A stretch of 64,000 nucleotides of DNA from Teichococcus wenyumeiae. Lineage in GTDB: Bacteria; Pseudomonadota; Alphaproteobacteria; Acetobacterales; Acetobacteraceae. The first letter of the stretch is position 1. The number at the start of each line of letters is the position of its first letter. The stretch lies in NCBI RefSeq assembly GCF_003696345.1, contig NZ_RFLX01000001.1, forward strand, positions 434,001 through 498,000. Direction: 5' to 3'. Under the pieces are notes generated by a model, which was given only the letters and a program-made list of their open reading frames with translations, ran no database searches and had not been told where the DNA came from. The position numbers and the translations under genes are program-made. Shown in pieces: positions 54,367-63,085 of this stretch.

Positions 54367-55052
54367 GCGGCATCCTCCAGCCGGTGCAGGCTGCGGGTGC
54401 CACCGCGCTCCAGCACCAGGGCGCCGGTGGCGGGGTCCAGGCCGCGGCGGGCACCCTGCATCCAGTCCTCGGCCTCCAGCCGCGCCAGGGTCTTTTCCGA
54501 CAGGCGGCGGAAGCCGTCGCGTTGCCATTCGGCCAGCCCTGCCATCAGGTGCCGCGCCCAGGCGGCCACCAGCTCCGGCACCGGGATGCCGGCGAAGCCT
54601 TCCTCCCCCAGCGCGGTGCGGCCGGGGTCCAGGCCGGGTTCGGGCCGCTCCTCCCGCATCGCCAGGCGGATACCGACCACGAGCCAGTCCGGCACCGCCC
54701 CCGGCGCCGTGCCGGGGGGGGCGCGCAGCACCGCCGCGCCCACCGCGCCGCCATTGACCACCAGCGTGGCGGGCCAGCGCAGCGTCACCGGGATCTCGGG
54801 CGGGCCCAGCACCACCAGGGCATCGGCGGCGGCATTGGCGGCGGCCAGCAGGGCGGGGCGGGCGGCCTCCAGGCTGGTTTCGGGCTCCAGCACCACCGCG
54901 GCTTCCAGCACCTGCTCATCCCGCAGCCAGACCAGGGTGCCGGCGCCCTCGCGCGGCGCCAGCGCCACGGCATGGGCCAGCGCATCCGCCCCCGCCGGCA
55001 GGGCATGGGGCGAGAAAACACTCGGCAGGGGCGGTAAAAAACCCTGATCCAT
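54363..55052 (-). CDS. biotin/lipoate-protein ligase-fold protein, catalytically degenerate
   Basis: A 229 aa protein with the layout of the BirA/LplA family (DUF4444 group): HAVALAPREGAGTLVWLRDE, PEIPVTLRWPATLVVNGGAVGAAVLRA and PDWLVVGIRLAMRE align with the KWPND...KxxGIL...WxxxGIGxN pattern. The GRGRxGR nucleotide loop and the catalytic Lys of KxxGIL are both absent (the latter reads AVGAAVL). It is unlikely to be an active ligase. First gene of the five-gene minus-strand operon, divergent from the Fe-S gene with a 114 nt shared promoter region. Confidence 0.78.
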   Translation of the reverse strand: MDQGFLPPLPSVFSPHALPAGADALAHAVALAPREGAGTLVWLRDEQVLEAAVVLEPETSLEAARPALLAAANAAADALVVLGPPEIPVTLRWPATLVVNGGAVGAAVLRAPPGTAPGAVPDWLVVGIRLAMREERPEPGLDPGRTALGEEGFAGIPVPELVAAWARHLMAGLAEWQRDGFRRLSEKTLARLEAEDWMQGARRGLDPATGALVLERGGTRSLHRLEDAA

Positions 55053-55166
55053 ACGAGAAATTTCGTCCTTTCCTGGCAGTCGCGCTGTTCAGCGCATATA
55101 TGGCCGCCAGGGCCGCATCGCCACACGGCCGCAGGGACTTTCCCCCCAAAGGACCCCAGAGCACTT

Positions 55167-57182
55167 ATGGACAGCACGCCGCGTACCGTCTTCGCCTGTT
55201 CTTGCGAGGACACGATGACACTCGACACCGGCACCATCGCGAAGGGCTGTGGCGGCCGTCTGCGCACGGCCGAGCAACTCTGCCGCAGCCAGTTGGACCG
55301 CTTCCTGGCCGCCATGGGCACCGACGCCGTGACGGTGGGCTGCACTCAGGAGGCGCCGCTCTTCCGCCAGGAGGCCGAGGCCGCCGGCCATACCGGCGCG
55401 CTGGACTTCGTGAATATCCGCGAGCAGGCCGGCTGGTCCGAGGAAGGCGCGGAGGCCGGGCCCAAGATGGCGGCGCTGCTGGCCGCAGCCGGCGTGCCCA
55501 TGCCGCCGGTGCCGCTGGTGCCGCTGGAAAGCGGCGGCGTGGCGCTGGTGCTGGGCCGCGATGCCGCCGCGCTGCGGCTGGCCGAGAAGCTGAAAGGCAG
55601 CCTGGACCTGACGGTGCTGCTGACCGGCGAGGAAGCGGTGGAGCCCCTGCCCGCCGCCGAATACCCGGTGCTGCGCGGCCGCGCCCGCACCGCCACCGGC
55701 TGGCTCGGCGCCTTCGAGGTGGTGGTGGATGGCCATGCCGCCGCCGCCCCTTCCTCCCGCGACATGTATCGCTGGGGCCGGGCGCAGGATGGCGCGGTCA
55801 GCCAGTGCGACGTGATCATCGACATCACCGGCCGCCCGCCGCTGTTTTCGGCGCATGAGGTGCGGCTGGGCTACCTGCGTGCCGCGCCGGGCGACGAGGC
55901 CGCGCTGGAAAGGCTGGCGGCGGAGGCGGCCACCCTGTCCGGCACCTTCGACAAGCCGCGCTTCGTGACGTTCGAGGCCGGGCTCTGCGCCCATTCGCGC
56001 AACCGCCGCACCGGCTGCACCCGCTGCCTGGACCTCTGCCCCACCGGCGCCATCACGCCTTCCGCCAAGGGGCACTGGGACAGCGTGGCGGTCAGCGCCG
56101 AGATCTGCGCCGGCTGCGGCGCCTGCGCCGCCGTCTGCCCCACCGGCGCCATCACCTATGCGCTGCCACCGACCGATGCGCTGCTGCGCCGCGTCCGCAC
56201 CCTGCTGCGCGCCTATCACGCGGCGGGCGGCGTGGCCCCCACCCTGCTGCTGCATGGCGAGCAAGGCGAGGCGATGATCGACGCCCTCTCCCGCCACGGC
56301 CCCGGCCTGCCGGCCGATGTGCTGCCGCTGCGCGTCGGCCAGGCCACGGCGCTGGACCTCGCCACCCTGGTGGCGCCCTATGCCTGGGGTGCCGGGCAGG
56401 TCCGGGTGCTGCTGCCGGCGCACCGCCCGCATGGCGCGGAAGGGCTGCTGCGCAATCTCGATACCGCCATGGCGCTGCTGGGCGGGCTGGGCCTTGCCGC
56501 CGCCCCCGCCGCCATCGAGACCGACGACCCCTTCACGCTGCTGGAAGCCCTGCGCGCCGGCCCGCGCCCCGCCCCCCTGCCCGCCCCGGCCGATTTCCTG
56601 CCCATGGGCAAGCCGCGCGAGATCCTGAAGGCGGCCCTGACCAGCCTGCGGGAAGCCCTGGCGGCGCCGGTGGCCAGCATTCCGCTGCCGGCGCTCGCCG
56701 GCTTCGGCGCGGCGCATGTGGCGGAAGGCTGCACGCTCTGTCTCGCCTGCACCACCGTCTGCCCCACCGGCGCCTTCGCCGCCAATCCGGAACGGCCGGA
56801 GCTGTCCTTCCTGGAGGATGCCTGCGTGCAGTGCGGCCTTTGCGCCAATACCTGCCCGGAGAAGGTCATCACGCTCGAGCCGCGCTTCTCCCTGCTGCCG
56901 GAAGCCGCCGCGCGGCAGGTGGTGCGGCAGGAGGAACCGGCCGCCTGCCCTTCCTGCCACAAGCTTTTCGGCACCCGCGCCTCGATCGAGCGGGTGAAGA
57001 CCAAGCTGCGCGCCAGCGGCCACTGGATGTTCGCCGATCCTTCCCGGCTGGCGCTGCTGGACCTTTGCGAGGATTGCCGTGTCGGCGCCGCCACTGGCGG
57101 CGCGGCCATCGACCCCTATGCCGGCGCCACGCGCCCGCGCCCCCGTACCGCGGAGGATTACATGCGAGAGCAGGAGGGATGA
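55167..57182 (+). CDS. multi-[4Fe-4S] ferredoxin-type protein of the formate dehydrogenase locus
   Basis: A 671 aa cytoplasmic protein. The N-terminal third has Cys in FACSCEDTM, KGCGGRLRTAEQLCR and VGCTQEAPLF, which may hold another cofactor. There are two ferredoxin pairs: GCTRCLDLCPTGAI with CAGCGACAAVCPTGAI, and CTLCLACTTVCPTGAF with CVQCGLCANTCPEKVI, so up to four [4Fe-4S] clusters. A C-terminal CPSCHKLFG and CEDCR form a zinc- or rubredoxin-like site. It probably moves electrons to or from the dehydrogenase or its maturation; no assay-level evidence is in the sequence. Divergent from the DUF operon. Confidence 0.85.
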   Translation: MDSTPRTVFACSCEDTMTLDTGTIAKGCGGRLRTAEQLCRSQLDRFLAAMGTDAVTVGCTQEAPLFRQEAEAAGHTGALDFVNIREQAGWSEEGAEAGPKMAALLAAAGVPMPPVPLVPLESGGVALVLGRDAAALRLAEKLKGSLDLTVLLTGEEAVEPLPAAEYPVLRGRARTATGWLGAFEVVVDGHAAAAPSSRDMYRWGRAQDGAVSQCDVIIDITGRPPLFSAHEVRLGYLRAAPGDEAALERLAAEAATLSGTFDKPRFVTFEAGLCAHSRNRRTGCTRCLDLCPTGAITPSAKGHWDSVAVSAEICAGCGACAAVCPTGAITYALPPTDALLRRVRTLLRAYHAAGGVAPTLLLHGEQGEAMIDALSRHGPGLPADVLPLRVGQATALDLATLVAPYAWGAGQVRVLLPAHRPHGAEGLLRNLDTAMALLGGLGLAAAPAAIETDDPFTLLEALRAGPRPAPLPAPADFLPMGKPREILKAALTSLREALAAPVASIPLPALAGFGAAHVAEGCTLCLACTTVCPTGAFAANPERPELSFLEDACVQCGLCANTCPEKVITLEPRFSLLPEAAARQVVRQEEPAACPSCHKLFGTRASIERVKTKLRASGHWMFADPSRLALLDLCEDCRVGAATGGAAIDPYAGATRPRPRTAEDYMREQEG

Positions 57183-57337
57183 CGGCGGCCGGAGGTATTG
57201 AGAATGCTTTGCAATATCAAAGATTTCGCCTGCCGGCTTCGCTTGCGGCCCTGTCCCGATCTGCGGCACAATTGCAAGATGGACGGTTCTTCATATAGCC
57301 GGCCCGGCTTCAAGACACCGACACGGCGGATAACAGG

Positions 57338-57946
57338 ATGACGCGCCAGGAACAGCCTCAGGCAGGCAGCGCCGACCCGCTGGACATGCAGCGGGCGCGG
57401 CTTTTCGCGCTGCTGGGCCGCCTGCTGGTGGCGCCGCCCGATGCGGCGCTGCTGCAAGGCCTGGCGGCCATGGGCCCGCAGCCCGGCACGCCGCTGGGCC
57501 AGGCCTGCCTCGGCCTGGCGGAAGCCGCCGCGCGGGCGGAGCCGGCGGCGCTGGAGCGGGAATACCAAGCGCTCTTCATCGGCGTGGGGCGCGGGGAACT
57601 GCTGCCCTTCGGCTCCTATTACCTCACCGGCTTCCTGCATGAGCGGCCCCTGGCCCTGGTGCGGGAGGACCTGGGGCGCCTGGGCATCGCGCGCAGCCCT
57701 GGCGTGGCGGAGCCGGAGGACCATCTGGGCTTTCTGTGCGAGGTGATGGCCGGGCTGCTGGCCGGCAGCTTCGAGGCCCCGGCGGAGGAGGTGGCGCGGT
57801 TCTTCGACCGCCACCTGCGCCCCTGGGCCGGCCGCGCCTTCGCGGATCTGGAAAAGGCGCAGGCCGCCGACTTCTACCGCGCCGTCGGGGCACTGGGCGT
57901 GGCGTTTATCGAGATTGAGACGGCGGCGGCGGCGCTGCCGGCATGA
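57338..57946 (+). CDS. TorD/DmsD-type chaperone for formate dehydrogenase
   Basis: A 202 aa all-helical protein: LEREYQALFIGVGRGELLPFGSYYLTGFLHERPLALVREDLGRLGI is the TorD core, and EDHLGFLCEVMAGLLAG the second helix pair. It would hold apo-FdhA before cofactor insertion and Tat export. A 155 nt AT-richer gap with a TATTG/CAATA repeat lies upstream, so a second promoter here is possible. The stop overlaps the next start region (ATGATG). Confidence 0.9.
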   Translation: MTRQEQPQAGSADPLDMQRARLFALLGRLLVAPPDAALLQGLAAMGPQPGTPLGQACLGLAEAAARAEPAALEREYQALFIGVGRGELLPFGSYYLTGFLHERPLALVREDLGRLGIARSPGVAEPEDHLGFLCEVMAGLLAGSFEAPAEEVARFFDRHLRPWAGRAFADLEKAQAADFYRAVGALGVAFIEIETAAAALPA

Positions 57947-57963
57947 TGGAAGGGAAGACGGGC

Positions 57964-58185
57964 ATGAGCGAAGGCGAGAGCACCAATCGGCGGCGCGGCT
58001 TCCTGAAGGCACTGGGCCTGGCCGGGGGCGCCGCCGTGGCGGCCTCCACGCCGGCGGCTGCCTTCAACGTGAATGGCGAGCTTGGCGACGTGAAACCGGC
58101 TAAGGAGACGCCGGAGCAGCGCGTGGCCGCCCGCTACCGCGAGACGGACCACGTCAAGGCTTTCTACCGCACCAACCGTTACTGA
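57964..58185 (+). CDS. small Tat-signal protein, formate dehydrogenase-associated (FdhX type)
   Basis: A 73 aa protein with a twin-arginine signal (RRRGFLKALGLAGGAAVAA) and a short conserved tail, RVAARYRETDHVKAFYRTNRY. It matches the TIGR02811-type formate-dehydrogenase-region TAT target. The start at 57964 was preferred because AAGGGAAG lies about 8 nt upstream; ATG 57943 or 57946, overlapping the torD-like stop, would lengthen it by 6-7 residues. Function unknown. Confidence 0.82.
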   Translation: MSEGESTNRRRGFLKALGLAGGAAVAASTPAAAFNVNGELGDVKPAKETPEQRVAARYRETDHVKAFYRTNRY

Positions 58186-58210
58186 GCACGACGCCGGGAG
58201 ACAAAGCGCC

Positions 58211-61105
58211 ATGTTGATCAAGCGCAGCGAAGGGGCGACGGCGCGGCAGAGGCTGTCCGCCGCCTATCAGGGCCTCTCCGCCGGTGGGCTGGACCGCCGC
58301 AGCTTCCTGCGGCAGGCCGGGCTGGCCACCACGGGGCTGGCGACGCTGGGCACGCTGAACCTTTCCACCGCCCGCCGCGCGGCGGCCGGGCCGGCCGACT
58401 TCGGCCAGCCGGTCAAGGTCGTGAAGAACATCTGCACCCATTGCTCGGTGGGCTGCACCGTCACGGCGGAAGTGCAGAACGGCGTCTGGATCGGCCAGGA
58501 GCCTTCCTGGGAAAGCCCGATCAACCGCGGCACGCATTGCGCCAAGGGCGCCTCGGTGCGCGAACTGACGCATGGCGACCGCCGCCTGAAATACCCGATG
58601 AAGCTGGTGGACGGCACGTGGCAGCGCCTGTCCTGGGACCAGGCGATCAGCGAGATCGGCGACAAGCTGCTGGAGATCCGGCAGAAGTCGGGGCCGGATT
58701 CGGTTTTCTGGCTGGGCAGCGCCAAGTTCTCGAACGAGGGCGCCTACCTGATGCGCAAGTTCGCGGCCTTCTGGGGCACGAACACGGTCGACCACCAGGC
58801 GCGCATCTGCCACTCCACCACCGTGGCCGGCGTGGCCAATGTCTTCGGCTATGGCGCGCAGACCAACAGCTACAACGACATCCGCAACGCCCGCACCATC
58901 ATCATCATGGGCGGCAACCCGGCGGAAGCGCATCCCATCTCCATGCAGCATGTGCTGACGGGGAAGGAGCAGAACCGCGCGAACATGATCGTCATCGACC
59001 CGCGCTTCACCCGCACGGCGGCGCATGCCACCGAATACGTGCGGCTGCGGCCCGGCACCGATATCCCGGTCATCTGGGGCATGCTCTGGCACATCTTCGA
59101 GAACGGCTGGGAAGACAAGGAGTTCATCGACCAGCGCGTCTTCGGCATGGATGACGTCCGCAAGGAAGTCGCCAAGTGGAACCCGGCCGAGGTGCAGCGC
59201 GTCTCCGGCGTGCCGCCGGAGCAGCTGAAGCGGGTGGCGCAGATCTTCGCGACGCAGAAGCCCTCCACCCTGGTCTGGTGCATGGGCGCCACGCAGAAGA
59301 CGGTGGGCACCGCCAATGTGCGCGCCTATGCCACGCTGCTGATGGCCACCGGCAATGTCGGCCGGCCCGGCACCGGCGCCAATATCTTCCGCGGCCATAC
59401 CAACGTGCAGGGCGCGACGGACCTTGGCCTCGATACCACCACCCTGCCCGCCTATTACGGCATCGACGAGAGTGCCTGGCGCCACTGGTGCCGCGTCTGG
59501 GACGTGCCCTACGACTGGATGGTGTCGCGCTTCGCCAGCAAGAAGCTGATGGAAACGCCGGGCATCCCGACCACCCGCTGGTTCGATGCCGTGCTGCTGC
59601 CCAAGGACCAGCTGGAGCAGCCCGATAACCTGAGGGCCATGATCGCCGTCGGCCATGGCGGCAACACCGTCAGCCGCATGCCCGAGGCGATCAAGGGCAT
59701 GGAGAAGCTGGACCTGCTGGTGGTGGCGGACCCGCATCCCACCAACCTTTCCAGCATGTCGAACCGGCGCGACAACACCTACCTGCTGCCGATCTGCACG
59801 CAGTTCGAATGCGCCGGCAGCCGCACCGCCTCCAACCGCTCGCTGCAGTGGTACGAGCCGGTCGTGCAGCCGATCTTCGAGAGCAGGACCGACTACGAGC
59901 TCTTCTACCGCCTGGCCGAGAAGCTCGGCTTCGCGCAGGAGATGTTCAAGACCATGGAGGTCCAGGGCAAGGCACCGACCGCCGAGAGCATCCTGCGCGA
60001 GATCAACCGCGGCGCCATCTCGACCGGCTATTCCGGCCAGTCGCCGGAGCGGCTGAAGCTGCACATGCAGCACCAGGCGGATTTCGACGTGGTGACGCTG
60101 CGCGGCAAGCCCGGCACGCCGGTGGCGGGCGAGACCTATGGCCTGCCCTGGCCCTGCTGGGGCTCGCCGGAGATGAAGCATCCCGGCAGCCATATCCTCT
60201 ACAACACCAACCTGCATGTGAAGGAAGGCGGCGGCACCTTCCGCGCCCGCTTCGGCGTGGAGCGCAACGGCCAGACCCTGCTGGCCGAGGGCTCCTATTC
60301 CAAGGGCTCGGAGATCACCGACGGCTATCCGGAATTCACCGTCGCGGTGCTGAAGCGCCTCGGCTGGTATGACGAGCTGACGCCGCGGGAGAAGGAGATC
60401 ATCGCCCGCATCGGCGAGGGGAACGAGGACCGCGTTTCCTGGTCCATCGACCTTTCCTTCGGCATCATCCGTGTGGCCATGGAGCATGGCTGCGTGCCCT
60501 ACGGAAACGCCAAGGCGCGGGGCAATGCCTGGAACCTGCCCGACCCGGTGCCGGTGCACCGCGAGCCGATCTACACGCCGCGCACCGACCTGATCGCCCA
60601 GTATCCGACGCTGGACGACCGCCGCGCCTTCCGCATGCCGCATCTGGGCAAGTCGGTGCAGCAGCGCTCCTTCCAGGTGGCGCCGAACTTCCCGATCATC
60701 CTCACCTCCGGCCGTCTGGTCGAATACGAGGGCGGCGGCGAGGAAACGCGCTCCAACCGCTGGCTGGCCGAGCTGCAGCAGGACATGTTCGTCGAGATCA
60801 ACACCGAGGATGCCGCGGCCCGCGGCGTCAAGGACGGCCAGTTCGTCTGGGTGGATGGTGTCGAGAACCAGGCCAAGGTGCGGGTCAAGGCGCTGGTCAC
60901 CGACCGTGTCGGCAGGGGCGTGGCCTTCATGCCCTTCCATTTCGGCGGCTGGTACCAGGGCGAGGACCGGCGCGGCTATTACCCGCCGGGCACCGACCCC
61001 ATCGTGCTGGGCGAAAGCGTGAATACCCTGACCACCTATGGCTATGACCCCGTGACCGCGATGCAGGAAACCAAGGTCACGCTCTGCCAGATCCGCGCGG
61101 CGTAA
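58211..61105 (+). CDS. fdhA: formate dehydrogenase catalytic alpha subunit, Tat-exported
   Basis: A 964 aa molybdenum/tungsten bis-MGD enzyme oxidising formate. A Tat signal (DRRSFLRQAGLATTG) shows a periplasmic location. Four Cys for one [4Fe-4S] cluster are at 75, 78, 82 and 110 (CTHCSVGC...C). The active site reads ARICHSTTVAG with Cys200 (codon TGC, 58808-58810) followed by His201; no selenocysteine. GGNPAEAHP and the C-terminal MGD-binding SGRLVEYEGGGEETRSN are present. AGGAG-like GGGAGACAAAGCGCC precedes the ATG. It belongs to the membrane-anchored respiratory type (Fdh3/FdhN-like). Confidence 0.96.
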   Translation: MLIKRSEGATARQRLSAAYQGLSAGGLDRRSFLRQAGLATTGLATLGTLNLSTARRAAAGPADFGQPVKVVKNICTHCSVGCTVTAEVQNGVWIGQEPSWESPINRGTHCAKGASVRELTHGDRRLKYPMKLVDGTWQRLSWDQAISEIGDKLLEIRQKSGPDSVFWLGSAKFSNEGAYLMRKFAAFWGTNTVDHQARICHSTTVAGVANVFGYGAQTNSYNDIRNARTIIIMGGNPAEAHPISMQHVLTGKEQNRANMIVIDPRFTRTAAHATEYVRLRPGTDIPVIWGMLWHIFENGWEDKEFIDQRVFGMDDVRKEVAKWNPAEVQRVSGVPPEQLKRVAQIFATQKPSTLVWCMGATQKTVGTANVRAYATLLMATGNVGRPGTGANIFRGHTNVQGATDLGLDTTTLPAYYGIDESAWRHWCRVWDVPYDWMVSRFASKKLMETPGIPTTRWFDAVLLPKDQLEQPDNLRAMIAVGHGGNTVSRMPEAIKGMEKLDLLVVADPHPTNLSSMSNRRDNTYLLPICTQFECAGSRTASNRSLQWYEPVVQPIFESRTDYELFYRLAEKLGFAQEMFKTMEVQGKAPTAESILREINRGAISTGYSGQSPERLKLHMQHQADFDVVTLRGKPGTPVAGETYGLPWPCWGSPEMKHPGSHILYNTNLHVKEGGGTFRARFGVERNGQTLLAEGSYSKGSEITDGYPEFTVAVLKRLGWYDELTPREKEIIARIGEGNEDRVSWSIDLSFGIIRVAMEHGCVPYGNAKARGNAWNLPDPVPVHREPIYTPRTDLIAQYPTLDDRRAFRMPHLGKSVQQRSFQVAPNFPIILTSGRLVEYEGGGEETRSNRWLAELQQDMFVEINTEDAAARGVKDGQFVWVDGVENQAKVRVKALVTDRVGRGVAFMPFHFGGWYQGEDRRGYYPPGTDPIVLGESVNTLTTYGYDPVTAMQETKVTLCQIRAA

Positions 61106-61120
61106 GGAGGGACCGAAGAC

Positions 61121-61717
61121 ATGGCCCGCATGAAGTTCCTCTGTGACAGCGACCGTTGCATCGAGTGCAACGCCTGCGTCACCGCCTGCAAGAACGAGCA
61201 CGAGGTGCCCTGGGGCATCAACCGCCGCCGCGTCATCACGCTCAATGACGGCAAGCCGGGAGAGCGCAGCATCTCCATGGCCTGCATGCATTGCACGGAC
61301 GCGCCCTGCCAGGCGGTCTGCCCGGTGAACTGCTTCTACACCACGGCCGATGCCATCGTGCTGCACGACAAGGACCTGTGCATCGGCTGCGGCTATTGCT
61401 TCTACGCCTGCCCCTTCGGCGCGCCGCAGTATCCGCGCGTCGGCAATTTCGGCGGGCGCGGCAAGATGGACAAGTGCACCTACTGCGCCGGCGGCCCGCA
61501 GGCCGACAACACGGAAGCCGAATACGCGCAGTACGGCGCCAACCGCATCGCGGAAGGCAAGCTGCCGCTCTGCGCCGAGATGTGCTCCACCAAGGCGCTG
61601 CTGGCGGGCGATGGCGACATCATCGCCAGCATCTACAAGGAACGCGTCCAGGTGCGCGGCTATGGTGCCGGCGCCTGGGGCTGGCGCACCGCCTATCGTG
61701 AGACGGTGGGCGTGTGA
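61121..61717 (+). CDS. fdhB: formate dehydrogenase iron-sulfur beta subunit
   Basis: A 198 aa electron-transfer subunit with four ferredoxin-type Cys groups: CIECNACVTACKNEH, CMHCTDAPCQAVCPVNC, CIGCGYCFYACPFG and CTYCAGG...CAEMCSTKA. It passes electrons from FdhA to the cytochrome b. No signal of its own, so it is presumably exported with FdhA. AAGGAGG lies 9 nt upstream of the ATG. The stop overlaps fdhC (TGATG). Confidence 0.96.
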   Translation: MARMKFLCDSDRCIECNACVTACKNEHEVPWGINRRRVITLNDGKPGERSISMACMHCTDAPCQAVCPVNCFYTTADAIVLHDKDLCIGCGYCFYACPFGAPQYPRVGNFGGRGKMDKCTYCAGGPQADNTEAEYAQYGANRIAEGKLPLCAEMCSTKALLAGDGDIIASIYKERVQVRGYGAGAWGWRTAYRETVGV

Positions 61718-62982
61718 TGCGGCGCGCAGCCCTCACCCTCGCCCTCGCGCTGCCGCTGCTGACGGGCATCGCCCAGGCGCAGCAGCAGCAGGCCCCGCAG
61801 AGCCCGGAGACGCAGCAGGCGGTGCCGCAATCGGCGCAGCCGGCGCAGCAGCAGTCGCAGGAAAACGGCGCCGGCCCGCCCGCCGGCGCGCCGGAAGTGC
61901 AGAACGCGACGCCGGAAAGCCAGTCCGCCGGGCAGAACCAGCAGCGGCAGGTGCCGCAGACCACCGATACCTCGGCCCCCACCGGCACGCCCGCCGCGCC
62001 GCAGCCCGAGGCCGCGCCCACCCCCGTGGCGCCCGTGACGGCGCCGCCGCCCGAGGGCACGCGCGGCCCCACGGCCGAGGAGCGGGAGCTGGAAGCGGCG
62101 CTGAAGGGCGAGCGCATCCAGGGCCGCATCTCCATCCCCAACCAGAGCGCCGGCGTGCTGGTGCAGCCGGAAGGGCGGGACTGGCGCGTCTTCCACAACC
62201 GCACCCTGCCCTGGGTGGCCGGTACGGCGGTGGTCGGCACGGTGGTGCTGCTGGCGCTGTTCTTCCTGATCCGCGGCCGCGTGCGGGTGCGGGAAGGCTT
62301 CTCCGGCCGCACCATGCTGCGCTTCACCTTCTTCGAGCGCGCGGTGCACTGGATGACGGCCAGCTCCTTCATCGTGCTGGCGCTCTCGGGCCTCAACCTG
62401 ACCTTCGGGCGGGATGTGCTCCGTCCCGTGATCGGGCCGGAAGCCTTCACCACCCTCTCCCACTGGGGCAAGACGGCGCATAACTTCCTGGCCTTCCCCT
62501 TCACGCTGGGCATCCTGCTGCTCTTCATCATGTGGGTGGGCGGCAACCTGCCGACGCGGGGCGACGTCACCTGGCTGATGCAGGGCGGCGGCATGATCGG
62601 CCACACCAACCCGAAGGCGGACCGTTTCAACGCCGGCCAGAAGGGCATCTTCTGGATCACGGTGCTGGGCGGCGCGGCGGTGGCGGTCTCTGGCTACCTG
62701 CTGGTCTTCCCCTTCACGGTGCTGGACGTGAATGGCCAGCAATGGGCGCATATGGTCCATGGCATCATCTCCGCCGTGATGATGGCGGCCATCCTGGCCC
62801 ATATCTACATCGGCACCCTGGGCATGGAGGGCGCCTTCTCCGCCATGGGCAGCGGGCAGGTGGACTACAACTGGGCGCGCGAGCACCACGAGCTCTGGGT
62901 GGATCAGGAACTCGCCAAGGCGCATGACACGGTGCGGCCCGGCAGCGGCGGGCCCGCCCCGCGCCCCGCCGGGGCGGATTGA
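61717..62982 (+). CDS. fdhC: formate dehydrogenase gamma subunit, cytochrome b561-type
   Basis: A 421 aa protein. A signal peptide (about 1-20, MRRAALTLALALPLLTGIAQ) is followed by about 100 residues of Gln/Pro/Ala-rich periplasmic linker, then GRISIPNQSAGVLVQPEGRDWRVFHN and the membrane domain. Five hydrophobic segments include FERAVHWMTASSFIVLALSGL (heme His), HWGKTAHNFLAFPFTLGILLLF and HMVHGIISAVMMAAILAHIYIG. It would reduce quinone. The ATG 61717 overlaps the fdhB stop; a GTG directly before it is an alternative. Confidence 0.92.
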   Translation: MRRAALTLALALPLLTGIAQAQQQQAPQSPETQQAVPQSAQPAQQQSQENGAGPPAGAPEVQNATPESQSAGQNQQRQVPQTTDTSAPTGTPAAPQPEAAPTPVAPVTAPPPEGTRGPTAEERELEAALKGERIQGRISIPNQSAGVLVQPEGRDWRVFHNRTLPWVAGTAVVGTVVLLALFFLIRGRVRVREGFSGRTMLRFTFFERAVHWMTASSFIVLALSGLNLTFGRDVLRPVIGPEAFTTLSHWGKTAHNFLAFPFTLGILLLFIMWVGGNLPTRGDVTWLMQGGGMIGHTNPKADRFNAGQKGIFWITVLGGAAVAVSGYLLVFPFTVLDVNGQQWAHMVHGIISAVMMAAILAHIYIGTLGMEGAFSAMGSGQVDYNWAREHHELWVDQELAKAHDTVRPGSGGPAPRPAGAD

Positions 62983-62990
62983 GACGAGCC

Positions 62991-63021
62991 AAAGGGCCGG
63001 GGCATCCCCCGGCCCTTTTTT
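62991..63021 (+). terminator. rho-independent terminator of the formate dehydrogenase operon
   Basis: A 12 bp perfect stem (AAAGGGCCGGGG/CCCCGGCCCTTT, loop CATC) with a further TTT, placed 8 nt after the fdhC stop. Confidence 0.92.
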
Positions 63022-63085
63022 CATGGCGCCTCTCCGGGCCTCGCCGGCCTTGCGAGGGCCGGCACCCGCCGCTAAGCCGGTGCCC

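Noticed and set aside
58808-58810. Selenocysteine at the formate dehydrogenase active site
   Set aside because: The codon is TGC, so the residue is Cys; no in-frame TGA with a following SECIS-like hairpin is present.
58154-61366. Very long open frame antisense to fdhA (and similar ones over gshB/aroE and murJ)
   Set aside because: In GC-rich coding DNA, antisense frames stay open through third-position bias. The translations are low-complexity, His/Gly/Gln/Arg-rich and have no motifs, while the sense genes are certain.
61780-62085. Frameshift or foreign insertion at the Gln/Pro-rich start of fdhC
   Set aside because: The segment is in frame between a normal signal peptide and the conserved GRISIPNQSAGVLVQPEG. 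Low-complexity linkers of varying length are, as far as I recall, usual in this subunit.
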